A DNA stretch of 64,000 nucleotides from SSC3 sp963769585 (lineage in GTDB: Bacteria > Actinomycetota > Actinomycetes > Propionibacteriales > Nocardioidaceae): contig CAVYMJ010000006.1 in NCBI GenBank assembly GCA_963769585.1, positions 1 to 64,000 on the forward strand. Direction: 5' to 3'. The notes beneath the pieces are model-generated. The model was not told the DNA's origin. It searched no databases and worked only from the letters and a program-made list of their open reading frames with translations. Positions 17,190-24,818 of the stretch are shown one piece after another; position 1 is the stretch's first letter; each line of letters begins with the position of its first letter. The translations under genes were made by a program, and so were the position numbers.

Positions 17190-18218
17190 GTGCGTGAACG
17201 TGTCGTCGTGGTCGTCGTCGTGCTGGTAGTCGTGCTGACGGCCCTGGTCTGGTGGGTCCGTCACGACGGGCGGTCGACGTACGAGCGAGCCCTGGACTCG
17301 CTACCGGCCGCGAGCCTGCGGGCCGCCTTCACCGACTGGAACCATGCCCGGACAACGGTCGAGGCCGAGCGACTGTCCCGTTTCATCGAGAAGTCGTACA
17401 ACGCCGATCTCACCCGCTCCTCTGCTCTCGAGGACGCGGCCGTGCTGATCGACCGGCACTACGGGCTTTCGCTGCGCGACGCCGAGTGGGAGGTCTACGG
17501 CCAGGCCGACGAGGGGTCGGTCGACGTGCTGCGGGTCTCGGACTCCACGTCGTACGACGACCTCCGGGCCCGCCTGCGCAAGCTCGGCTATGACGAGCCA
17601 CGCTCCGCCACCGCTTCCTGGGCAGGCACCGTGGAGCTGGTCGCCCGGCTCGACCCGAGCCTCACGCCGGTCATGCAGAACCTTCTGCTGTTGGAGGACC
17701 AGCACCTTGTGCTCTTCTCCGACAGTGCGTCCTATGCGGAGGACGCTGCAGCCGTCATCGACGGCTCCCAGCCGTCCTTGCGGGATGCCGCCGGGGACCT
17801 GGCCGGCGCACCGGAGGAACCTGTGTCCGCGATCCTGTGGGCCTCGGACTTCGCGTGCGGGGCACTAGCCATGAGCCAGGCCGACGCGTCGGACCAGACC
17901 GCGGGACAGTCCCTCGTCCAGAGGGCCGGCGGAGTCAGCCCCCTCGACGGGTTGGTGATGGCGCGCAACCCCGGCAACGAGGTCACCGTGGCGATGCAGT
18001 TCGAGAGCAGCGCTCAAGCCTCGTCCAACCTCCAGCCGCGGACCAACCTCGCCTCAGGCGACGCGCCCGGCCTCGGCGGCTCCTTCCGGGACCGGTTCAA
18101 GGTGATCGCCGGGAAGTCCGAGGGCAACCTCGTGGTGCTTCAGCTCGCTCCTGTGCCAGGCGTGAAGAACCTGTTGAGCCTGATCAGCAGCGGGCCGGTG
18201 CTCTTCGCGACGTGCTGA
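17190..18218 (+). CDS. Hypothetical membrane-anchored protein
   Basis: I do not recognise a named family. The GTG start at 17190 follows gggaaggga. An ATG at 17142 is possible but overlaps the divergent mutT1 start. One N-terminal membrane segment (RVVVVVVVLVVVLTALVWWV) is followed by a roughly 310-residue extracytoplasmic domain (SLPAASLRAAFTDW..., GYDEPRSATASWAGTVEL..., VKNLLSLISSGPVLFATC). The pattern resembles actinobacterial proteins of unknown function. It ends just before ppk1, convergent with it. Confidence 0.75.
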   Translation: MRERVVVVVVVLVVVLTALVWWVRHDGRSTYERALDSLPAASLRAAFTDWNHARTTVEAERLSRFIEKSYNADLTRSSALEDAAVLIDRHYGLSLRDAEWEVYGQADEGSVDVLRVSDSTSYDDLRARLRKLGYDEPRSATASWAGTVELVARLDPSLTPVMQNLLLLEDQHLVLFSDSASYAEDAAAVIDGSQPSLRDAAGDLAGAPEEPVSAILWASDFACGALAMSQADASDQTAGQSLVQRAGGVSPLDGLVMARNPGNEVTVAMQFESSAQASSNLQPRTNLASGDAPGLGGSFRDRFKVIAGKSEGNLVVLQLAPVPGVKNLLSLISSGPVLFATC

Positions 18219-18223
18219 GCCGG

Positions 18224-20416
18224 TCAGACCGTCCGGGGGGAAGGCGTCGGGGTACGACGCTTTCCAGCGTGGGCGACCAGCGTCTCCTGAAGGTCGACCA
18301 GGGGCTGGCCGTCCGCGTCGAGGTGATGACGCGACCAGGTCCCGTCGGAGCCGAGGTGCCACGAGGCGGTGCCGTCGTCGAACGCCAGGTCGAGGACCCG
18401 TCCGACCTCGTCGACCTGGGCCGGTCCGGGTAGCTCGACCAGGACCTCGACGCGGCGGTCAAGGTTGCGATGCATCAGGTCGGCCGACCCGATCCACGCG
18501 GTCGGGGTGCCGCCGTTCTCGAACCAGAAGATCCGGGAGTGCTCGAGGTAACGGCCCAGGACGGAGCGCACCTCGATGGTCTCGGAGAGGCCGGGTACAC
18601 CGGGACGCAGTGCGCAGATGCCTCGGGTGAGGAGCTGGACCGGGACGCCAGCCTGTGACGCGCTGTAGAGCGCATCGATGATCGCCTCGTCCACTACCGA
18701 GTTGGCCTTGATCCGGATCCGGGCCGGCCGACCGTCGCGGTGGTGATCGATCTCTGCCCGGATCCGCTCGATCAGCCCGTCGCGCACGGAGTCGGGCGCG
18801 ACCAGCAGATGTTCGTACGAGGGCTTGCGGGCGAAGCCCGAGAGGTTGTTGAACAGGTGGGCGATGTCCTCGACGATCGACAGGTCGGTGGTGAGCAGTC
18901 CGAAGTCCTCGTACGTCCGCGCTGTCTTCGGGTTGTAGTTGCCGGTGCCAACGTGCGCGTAGCGCCGGATACCGTCCGGCTCGTCGCGCACGACCAGGGC
19001 GAGCTTGCAGTGCGTCTTGAGACCGACCAGTCCGTAGACCACGTGGCAGCCCGCCTGCTCCAGCTTGCGGGCCCAGCCGATGTTCGCCTGCTCGTCGAAG
19101 CGCGCCTTGATCTCCACGATCACCAGCACCTGCTTGCCTGCCTCGGCGGCATCGATGAGGGCGTCGACGATGGGACTGTCGCCCGAGGTGCGGTAGAGGG
19201 TCTGCTTGATCGCAAGCACCCGCTTGTCAGTGGCCGCCTGCTCGATGAAGCGCTGGACCGAAGTGGAGAAGGAGTCGTAGGGGTGGTGAAGGAGGACGTC
19301 GCGGCGCTGTAGTGCCTTGAAGATGTCCACCGGCGAGGCCGACTCGACCTCGGCCAGCTGATGATGGGTCTTGGGCAGGAAGGGCGGGTACTTCAGCTCG
19401 GCCCGGTCCAGATCGGCGATGTTGTGCAGGCCGCGGAGATCCAGGGGTCCGCGGACGCGGAACACCTCGGACTCGGTGATGCCGAGCTCGGACACGAGCA
19501 GCTCCAGAACGTGCTCGTCCATCGAGTGCTCGACCTCGAGGCGCACCGGGGGGCCGAAGCGCCGACGGAGGAGCTCCTTCTCCAGCGCGGCAAGGAGGTT
19601 CTCGGCGTCGTCCTCCTCCACCTCGAGGTCCTCGTTGCGGGTGACCCGGAATGGATGCACCGCGACCACGTCCATGCCCGGGAAGAGAGGCTTGAGATGC
19701 TCGGAGATCACGTCTTCGAGGGGCACGAAGCGCTGGTCCCCGACCGGGACGAAGCGGCTGAAGATCGGCGGCACCTTCACCCGTGCGAAGTGCTCCTTGC
19801 CCGTCTTCGGGTTCTTCACCAGCACGGCGAGATTCAGGGAGAGGCCCGAGATGTAAGGGAAGGGGTGAGCGGGGTCGACCGCCAACGGCGTGAGAACCGG
19901 GAAGATCCGCTCCTTGAAGAGCTTCTTCGCCTGCTTCTGCTCGTCCCGCGCCAGGCCGTCGAACCGCAGCAGCTGGATGCCTTGCTCGGCCAGGGCCGGA
20001 ACGATCGCCTCGCGGAACACGTTGGCGTGCCGCTGCATGAGCTCGTTGGTGGTGCTCCAGATGGTGTCGAGGATCTCGCGCGGCTGGAGGCCCGCGAGTG
20101 AGGGTACGGCGACGCCAGCGGCAATGCGCCTCTTCAGTCCCGCCACCCGGACCATGAAGAACTCGTCGAGGTTGGAGGCGAAGATCGCCAGGAAGCGAGT
20201 GCGTTCCAGCAGTGGAAGGGACTCGTCCTCGGCCAGCTCGAGCACCCGCTCGTTGAAGTGCAGCCAGGACAGCTCGCGGTCGAGGAAGCGGTCCTCGGGG
20301 AGCTCGAGCCCGGCGTCGTACGGCGGCGCGAGGTCGAACGGCTCGGGATGGATCACCCGCAGCGCGACCTCGCGGCCCTCTGGCTCGGCGAGGAGGTCCG
20401 CGTGTTCGGGGGTCAT
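18224..20416 (-). CDS. ppk1: Polyphosphate kinase 1
   Basis: It makes inorganic polyphosphate from ATP and is also able to run in reverse. The 730-residue length is typical. The N-terminal domain starts RFLDRELSWLHFNERVLELA. The catalytic halves carry the phosphorylated His in RYAHVGTGNYNPKTARTYED and the second conserved His in YLEHSRIFWFEN. SNLDEFFMVRVAGL and ALIDAAEAGKQVLVIVEIKAR are also family hallmarks. A PHO-box-like repeat lies 23-40 bases upstream, so it is likely induced with pst under phosphate limitation. The ATG start at 20416 fits the conserved N-terminus. Confidence 0.97.
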   Translation of the reverse strand: MTPEHADLLAEPEGREVALRVIHPEPFDLAPPYDAGLELPEDRFLDRELSWLHFNERVLELAEDESLPLLERTRFLAIFASNLDEFFMVRVAGLKRRIAAGVAVPSLAGLQPREILDTIWSTTNELMQRHANVFREAIVPALAEQGIQLLRFDGLARDEQKQAKKLFKERIFPVLTPLAVDPAHPFPYISGLSLNLAVLVKNPKTGKEHFARVKVPPIFSRFVPVGDQRFVPLEDVISEHLKPLFPGMDVVAVHPFRVTRNEDLEVEEDDAENLLAALEKELLRRRFGPPVRLEVEHSMDEHVLELLVSELGITESEVFRVRGPLDLRGLHNIADLDRAELKYPPFLPKTHHQLAEVESASPVDIFKALQRRDVLLHHPYDSFSTSVQRFIEQAATDKRVLAIKQTLYRTSGDSPIVDALIDAAEAGKQVLVIVEIKARFDEQANIGWARKLEQAGCHVVYGLVGLKTHCKLALVVRDEPDGIRRYAHVGTGNYNPKTARTYEDFGLLTTDLSIVEDIAHLFNNLSGFARKPSYEHLLVAPDSVRDGLIERIRAEIDHHRDGRPARIRIKANSVVDEAIIDALYSASQAGVPVQLLTRGICALRPGVPGLSETIEVRSVLGRYLEHSRIFWFENGGTPTAWIGSADLMHRNLDRRVEVLVELPGPAQVDEVGRVLDLAFDDGTASWHLGSDGTWSRHHLDADGQPLVDLQETLVAHAGKRRTPTPSPRTV

Positions 20417-20438
20417 GCAGGCAATGGTGTCACCTACA

Positions 20439-20455
20439 GGTGAACGGTCGGTAAC
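20439..20455 (-). promoter_or_regulatory. PHO-box-like repeat upstream of ppk1
   Basis: On the minus strand GTTACC and GTTCACC occur with 11-bp spacing, immediately upstream of ppk1. The first unit is degenerate. The arrangement resembles that before pstS, and PhoP control of ppk is known in streptomycetes. Confidence 0.55.
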
Positions 20456-20561
20456 GGCTGAGATCTAGGTACTGGTCGGGGTTCGGCGAGTAGACGAGCG
20501 GGTACGAAACAGTGAGGTGTACTAGGTGACCATGGGTGCCCGGGACACTGAGGCTCGTCGG

Positions 20562-20593
20562 GTTTAACCAAACAGCCCGGCGGGCCGCCGGGC
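20562..20593 (-). terminator. Rho-independent terminator after the GAF-ANTAR gene
   Basis: On the minus strand a 9-bp GC stem (gcccggcgg / ccgccgggc, 20575-20593) is followed by tgtttggttaaa. It starts two bases after the stop of the GAF-ANTAR gene. Confidence 0.75.
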
Positions 20594-20594
20594 T

Positions 20595-21293
20595 TCACGC
20601 CTCGCTGCGAGCCTTCTCGCAGGTGTCGGCGACGATCTGTCGAGCAAGGTCGCGCAGTTTGACGTTGCTGTCGTTCGACGTCCGGGTCAGGTAGCGGAAC
20701 GCGCGCTGTTCGTCCACGCCGTAGCGTTCCATCACGATCCCGGTTGCCTGGCCGATGAGCCGCCGGCTCTCCAGTGCGGTGTTGAGCTGGTCCTCGCGTC
20801 GCGCGTGGCCGAGTGCCTGGGCGGCGTACGTCGCGAAGAGCTCTGCGTAGTCCTCCAGGTCAGGGTCCAAGGTTCCAGATGTCGTCGCGTAGAGGTTCAG
20901 AGCCGCCAGCTCGAAGTCGTCGACATGGAGTCGCACCCCCATCGCGGCGCGCAGGCCCAGCTTCACCGCGCGGGGGATGAAGGCGGGCCAGCGCTGCTCG
21001 TGACGAGCATCCTCGACACGGACCACGCTCTCGGCGTCCAGCGCGTAGACGCAGGGCCCCTCACGCGCCTCGTACTGCGCCACGTCGATCTGCAGAACCA
21101 GGTCGTCGGTAGCGGCGAGCGTGTCGAGGGTCCCATCGCTGCGACCGATTGTGATGCCGACGTGGTCGATACCCGGCAGCGAGCGCTGAGCCGAGTGAAC
21201 GATCGCCTCGAGTGTCTCGTCGATGCCCTCAGCCCGGTGGATCTCGCGAGCCGCCTCAGTCAGTGCAGCAGCGGTCGGGGCGGGCTCAGACAC
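20595..21293 (-). CDS. GAF-ANTAR transcription antitermination regulator
   Basis: A 232-residue sensor-regulator. The N-terminal GAF domain (DETLEAIVHSAQRSLPGIDHVGITIG, then VAQYEAREGPCVYAL) probably senses a small molecule. The C-terminal ANTAR domain (LNTALESRRLIGQATGIVMERYGVDEQRAFRYL) binds paired stem-loops in RNA and prevents termination. The GTG start at 21293 (VSEPAPTAAALTEAAREIH) follows an agga-like site. The longer frame upstream overlaps the STAS gene antisense and lacks similarity. It is downstream of the STAS gene on the same strand. Its targets cannot be read from the window. Confidence 0.88.
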   Translation of the reverse strand: MSEPAPTAAALTEAAREIHRAEGIDETLEAIVHSAQRSLPGIDHVGITIGRSDGTLDTLAATDDLVLQIDVAQYEAREGPCVYALDAESVVRVEDARHEQRWPAFIPRAVKLGLRAAMGVRLHVDDFELAALNLYATTSGTLDPDLEDYAELFATYAAQALGHARREDQLNTALESRRLIGQATGIVMERYGVDEQRAFRYLTRTSNDSNVKLRDLARQIVADTCEKARSEA

Positions 21294-21357
21294 AGCGTCT
21301 CCGGGGTTGGATGAGGATGAGCGGAGAGGCGCGGATAACCCGACCACTGCCCTGAGC

Positions 21358-21714
21358 CTACGCCGGTGCGGCCGTTTGGGCTGAGGAACATCCTGGGATC
21401 TCATCCGCCGCCGCATAGACGGGGAAGACGTGGTCGAGCTGCGTGAGCTCGAGGAGTCGGAGGGTGTTGCGGCCAGCTCCGAACAGAACCACGTCTCCCC
21501 CGAGCGGAACGGCGCGTTTGCGCGCCCAGACCAGGGCGTTGAGGCCGGAGGAGTCGATGAACTCGACCGTTGTGAGGTCGACGGCGATGCGGGGGTGCAG
21601 CTCGATGAGATGGTCGAGCTCGGCGACGACATCGGGTGCCGTCGCTAGGTCGAAGTCCGCAGGCGCGATGAACACCGCGTAGCCCGACTTGAGAAGCAGA
21701 GGGCCCTCGTGCAT
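21358..21714 (-). CDS. STAS-domain anti-sigma factor antagonist
   Basis: A 118-residue single STAS domain. The motif VEFIDSSGLNALVWA (about residues 50-64) contains the conserved Ser phosphorylated by anti-sigma kinases in SpoIIAA-type proteins. IAVDLTTVEF and VVLFGAGRNTLRLLELTQLD complete the fold. It should bind and sequester an anti-sigma factor when unphosphorylated; no kinase is encoded nearby. It is followed 64 bases later by the GAF-ANTAR gene, a common pairing in actinomycete stress regulons. Confidence 0.9.
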   Translation of the reverse strand: MHEGPLLLKSGYAVFIAPADFDLATAPDVVAELDHLIELHPRIAVDLTTVEFIDSSGLNALVWARKRAVPLGGDVVLFGAGRNTLRLLELTQLDHVFPVYAAADEIPGCSSAQTAAPA

Positions 21715-21825
21715 GAGCTGATCTTCCGAGCGCTTCAGCGACCCTGGGCGCCTCTCCTCGACGCCGCTCGCTGCTAAAGGAAGGTTTTACCACCTCCGAC
21801 TGAGTCAGTCCAGACGACTCAAGCC

Positions 21826-22653
21826 TCAGCTGCGGAGGTACTGGACGTCGGTCCCGACGTGTTCGAACGCCAGGGACTCGTAGAGAGCGATCGCACCAGG
21901 GTTGCTGCCTTCGACGAACAGGACGACGTCACGTGGCTGCAGGTGCGCGAGCCCTCGGGTGACCAGTGCTCGGCCGAGTCCTAACCCCTGCGCGGAAGGC
22001 GCGATGCCGATGACGTAGACCTCGCCGAGGCCGTCGGGGTGGATCTTGGTCCAGTGGAATCCGACCACCTCGCCGTCGTGCTCCGCCAGGAACAGCCCTT
22101 CTGGGTCGAACCACGGCTCTGCCATGCGCTCGCGCAAACCGTCCAGGGTCAGTGAGGCCTGCTCTGGATGGTCGGAGAAGGCCTGCGCGTTCACCGCCAG
22201 GAACGCTGCCTCGTCGCCGGGTCGGAAGGGGCGGATCGTCGCTTGCGTCGCGGTGGTCTCGATCGGCGCAGCGGACCGGAGCATCTGGCGAAGCTCGCGA
22301 GCGGCCACGAAGCCGTGGGAGGCCGCGAGGGCCCGGGCGGCGGGGTGGTCCCTGTGAGACCACGCCTGGCGCGCCGCGGTGGCGGCGTCGAGGAGCGCGC
22401 CGCCGAGACCTTGCCTGCGAGCGCTGGGAGCAACCACCAGGTCGAGGTTGCCGTCTCTGACCAGTGCGAAGCCGCCATCGACGACGTGCAGCTCGGCGCC
22501 GGTCAGGCCGTGGTGGGCGAGCCCCAGCTGGGCCTTCTCATTCAGCGGCGAGACGCCGTCAACAGCCGTCGCCTCGGCGACGACGCGTGCAACGTGAGTG
22601 GCCCAGTCGGGATCCGACGGCAGGACACGCTGCGGATTGCTCGCCGGGGCCAT
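21826..22653 (-). CDS. mshD: Mycothiol synthase
   Basis: It performs the last step of mycothiol synthesis, acetylating Cys-GlcN-inositol with acetyl-CoA. The 275-residue protein has two GNAT domains: an N-terminal one with VVAPSARRQGLGGALLDAA and a catalytic C-terminal one with RPGDEAAFLAVNAQAFSDHP, GFHWTKIHPDGLGEVYVIGI and QGLGLGRALV. The sequence FDPEGLFLAEHDGEVVGFHW is diagnostic of MshD. ATG at 22653 is preferred over a TTG two codons upstream. It follows glnR, an order also known in Mycobacterium tuberculosis (Rv0818-Rv0819). Confidence 0.95.
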   Translation of the reverse strand: MAPASNPQRVLPSDPDWATHVARVVAEATAVDGVSPLNEKAQLGLAHHGLTGAELHVVDGGFALVRDGNLDLVVAPSARRQGLGGALLDAATAARQAWSHRDHPAARALAASHGFVAARELRQMLRSAAPIETTATQATIRPFRPGDEAAFLAVNAQAFSDHPEQASLTLDGLRERMAEPWFDPEGLFLAEHDGEVVGFHWTKIHPDGLGEVYVIGIAPSAQGLGLGRALVTRGLAHLQPRDVVLFVEGSNPGAIALYESLAFEHVGTDVQYLRS

Positions 22654-22699
22654 GGTCAAACCCTAAGGTGCGCTGGAGAGGCAACCAGCTGGAGGGGAT

Positions 22700-22939
22700 A
22701 TGGCGCAGTCGTGGCAGCTCGTCTTCTCGCTGTCGTTCCCCATCGCCTGCCTGCTGCTGGTGCTGTGGCTCGCGCGGCTCGAGGACACCCTCGCTCGCGA
22801 CGTACGCCGCAGCGAGCACCAAGCCGAGCCCGAACCGATCCTGCGGATTCCCGTGCAGGCGTTGGCAACGGTGCGCCCTCAAGCGTCTGCAGTCTCGCGG
22901 TCTGCGGCGGCTTCCTTGGGCGGCAGCACGAAGCGATAA
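22700..22939 (+). CDS. Small membrane protein, unknown
   Basis: The 79-residue product starts at ATG 22700 behind a strong ggagggg site. It has one membrane helix (LVFSLSFPIACLLLVLWLA, about residues 7-25) followed by a charged cytoplasmic-type tail (RLEDTLARDVRRSEHQAEPEP). It is divergent from mshD, and its last 61 bases overlap the 3' end of glnR in antisense. I recognise no family. The membrane helix and ribosome site argue that it is real. Confidence 0.6.
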   Translation: MAQSWQLVFSLSFPIACLLLVLWLARLEDTLARDVRRSEHQAEPEPILRIPVQALATVRPQASAVSRSAAASLGGSTKR

Positions 22940-23595
22940 CCGACATTGCGCACGGTGCCGATCAGCTGCTCATGTTCGGGACCGAGCTTCGCTCGTAGCC
23001 GACGCACGTGGACGTCGACGGTTCGGGTTCCCCCGAAGTAGTCGTAGCCCCAAACCTCCTGCAGCAGCTGGTCGCGCGTGAACACGCGTCCGGGGTGCTG
23101 GGCCAGGTACTTCAAGAGCTCGAACTCCTTGAAGGTGAGGTCGAGCGCACGGCCACCGAGCTTCGCTGTGTACGTCGCGTCGTCGACGCTCACCTCGCCG
23201 GAGCGGATCACATGGGACTCAGGATCGTCGTTCTTGCGCTGCGCCGCGAGGCGGGCGATCGCCAGCCGGAGGCGAGCCTCGAGCTCGGCCGGCCCGACCG
23301 TGGTGAGCACGACGTCATCCATGCCCCAGTCGACGGCGACAACCGAGAGGCCGCCCTCGGTCACGATCAGGAGCACGGGGGCGTCCGAGCCCGTCGTACG
23401 GATGAGCCGGGTGAGGTCGCGAGCATGGGCGAGGTCCTGGCGTCCGTCGACCAGCACCAGGTCGACCTCGGAGGCCTCTAGCAACGCGCTGCCTTCGGCG
23501 GGGAGAATCTTGACCGAATGCGGGAGCAGGGCGAGGGCCGGCAACACCTCAGCGGAAGGCTGCAAAGCGCTGGTGAGAAGCAGCAGGGCGCTCAT
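22879..23595 (-). CDS. glnR: GlnR-type orphan response regulator
   Basis: An OmpR-family DNA-binding regulator of 238 residues. The receiver-like domain (about 1-115) keeps one Asp in LVLVDGRQD but lacks the N-terminal acidic pair and the C-terminal Lys switch, as in GlnR proteins that work without phosphorylation. The winged-helix domain has DLTFKEFELLKYLAQHPGRV, TRDQLLQEVWGYDY and TVDVHVRRLRAKLG. GlnR controls nitrogen-assimilation genes in actinomycetes. The assignment also rests on its position upstream of mshD. ATG at 23595 has a perfect aggaggtgac site. No histidine kinase is adjacent. Confidence 0.85.
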   Translation of the reverse strand: MSALLLLTSALQPSAEVLPALALLPHSVKILPAEGSALLEASEVDLVLVDGRQDLAHARDLTRLIRTTGSDAPVLLIVTEGGLSVVAVDWGMDDVVLTTVGPAELEARLRLAIARLAAQRKNDDPESHVIRSGEVSVDDATYTAKLGGRALDLTFKEFELLKYLAQHPGRVFTRDQLLQEVWGYDYFGGTRTVDVHVRRLRAKLGPEHEQLIGTVRNVGYRFVLPPKEAAADRETADA

Positions 23596-23693
23596 GTCAC
23601 CTCCTGTGGGAGGGCTTCGCCGACTCGTCCTTGAGCCGCCCGGGCGTCGCGACACGGTGGGATCAGGTGTCGCCGATAAGGCAGGATACCGGA

Positions 23694-23990
23694 ATGACGG
23701 GTCAGGCAGACGCAACGTCCACGGCGGGCATCACCGTCCGCTACTGGGCTGCCGCCAAGGGTGCGGCAGGCGTGGAATCCGACCTGATCCGGTGCAGCGA
23801 GCCCACCACCCTGGCTGTCGTCCTCGCCCAGGTTCTGGCCCTGCACAGCGACCGTCCGAAACTGTCGGACGTGGTGAGCGTCTGCTCGGTCATCCTGGGT
23901 GATCGGCCGGTAGGTGCACTGGCTCCTGAAGAAGTTGCGGTTGAGCCGGGTGATGTAGTCGAACTTCTCCCGCCCTTCGCCGGGGGTTGA
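23694..23990 (+). CDS. MoaD/ThiS-family sulfur-carrier protein
   Basis: A 98-residue ubiquitin-like protein (GITVRYWAAAKGAAGVESDLI..., VEPGDVVELLPPFAGG). The C-terminal Gly-Gly is the site that would be adenylated and thiocarboxylated, donating sulfur for molybdopterin or another cofactor. No MoaE, MoeB or thiazole gene lies nearby, so the acceptor is unknown. ATG at 23694 precedes the conserved first strand. It is divergent from glnR. Confidence 0.88.
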   Translation: MTGQADATSTAGITVRYWAAAKGAAGVESDLIRCSEPTTLAVVLAQVLALHSDRPKLSDVVSVCSVILGDRPVGALAPEEVAVEPGDVVELLPPFAGG

Positions 23991-24097
23991 GCGCGGCGTC
24001 CCGAGATACTTCGCTGTCAAAGTAAAAGATTCTGTTTGGACGTAACTCGCCTGCCGGCAAAGTCGTTTGCTCTCCAGAACTGCGCCTTTGAGGTGCG

Positions 24098-24160
24098 TTC
24101 TCCCTGCACGGCCCGTGGGGGGAGGGCGTTTTCGGTGGGGGGATTCACCGAAGTGAAGAG
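24098..24160 (-). ncRNA. 6C RNA (two C-rich hairpin loops)
   Basis: On the minus strand two adjacent hairpins expose runs of six cytosines. One has stem ttcggtg / caccgaa around aatccccc (24131-24152). The next has stem gccc / gggc around tcccccca (24111-24127). Paired hairpins with at least six Cs are the defining features of the actinobacterial 6C RNA family (its mycobacterial member is B11), which pairs with G-rich leader regions. The surrounding 304 bases between moaD and the thioredoxin gene hold no CDS. The transcript ends are not determined. Confidence 0.65.
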
Positions 24161-24200
24161 CCAGTAGCCGTCCTCCCATGGTTGCTGTCTCATCAGCCCT

Positions 24201-24229
24201 GGCCCGGTCCCTCTGCGAGGGACCGGGCC
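24201..24229. terminator. Strong GC hairpin between moaD-like gene and thioredoxin
   Basis: A perfect 12-bp stem (ggcccggtccct / agggaccgggcc) with loop ctgcg. On the plus strand it is followed by ccgctgttt, a weak T tract, so it may end the moaD-like transcript. It also lies just upstream of the 6C RNA on the other strand. Confidence 0.5.
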
Positions 24230-24294
24230 CCGCTGTTTCCGCTCCAGATCGACGGTCGGGAATCACGCGACGGTGCGCCTGGTTGAATCGTGGT

Positions 24295-24744
24295 GTGCAG
24301 CAGGGAACGTGGGTCCTCATAGTCGCGCTGGCGATGGCCTCGGCGTTCGGTTTGTGGCGGGCTGCGGTCGACGGCCGTTTCCGGGGCACCCACCGGGTCA
24401 AAGGCGTGGCTGAGCTTCCTGCGGGACCGCCCAGTGTCCTGGCGGACTCGGACCTCGACCACACGCTCGGTGAGCGAGCCACCCTGGTCCAGTTCTCCTC
24501 GGCTTTCTGCGCGCCGTGCCGCGCGGCTCGGCGCGTGCTCACCGAGGTTGCAGGCGTGGTCCCCGGAGTTGAGTACGTCGAGGTCGATGCCGAGCACCAT
24601 CTCGACCTGGTGCGTAGGCTCGGGGTGGTGCGTACGCCCACGACCCTCGTGCTGGATGCAGCGGGCCGCGAGGTCGTGCGGGCCGCCGGTGCCCCCAAGA
24701 AGCAGGACGTCCTGGCCGCCCTGTCTCAGGCAATGACTCACTAG
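24295..24744 (+). CDS. Membrane-anchored thioredoxin (ThiX-like)
   Basis: A 149-residue protein with one N-terminal membrane helix (VLIVALAMASAFGLW) and a thioredoxin domain. The active-site motif is FSSAFCAPCRAARRVL (CxxC near residue 72). The cis-Pro lies in VRTPTTLVLD. It probably reduces or exchanges disulfides outside the membrane. GTG at 24295 is chosen because the helix starts there. Its relatives (M. tuberculosis thiX) sit near cysA2 and sseC2. Here those partners are 22 kb away, beyond the polysaccharide island. Confidence 0.88.
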   Translation: MQQGTWVLIVALAMASAFGLWRAAVDGRFRGTHRVKGVAELPAGPPSVLADSDLDHTLGERATLVQFSSAFCAPCRAARRVLTEVAGVVPGVEYVEVDAEHHLDLVRRLGVVRTPTTLVLDAAGREVVRAAGAPKKQDVLAALSQAMTH

Positions 24745-24818
24745 GCTGCTCTGCATAACGCCCGAGAGGTGCGGCCGTTGAGCAAACCGGAACCAACCGG
24801 GCGGAAGAGGGAGCAGTA

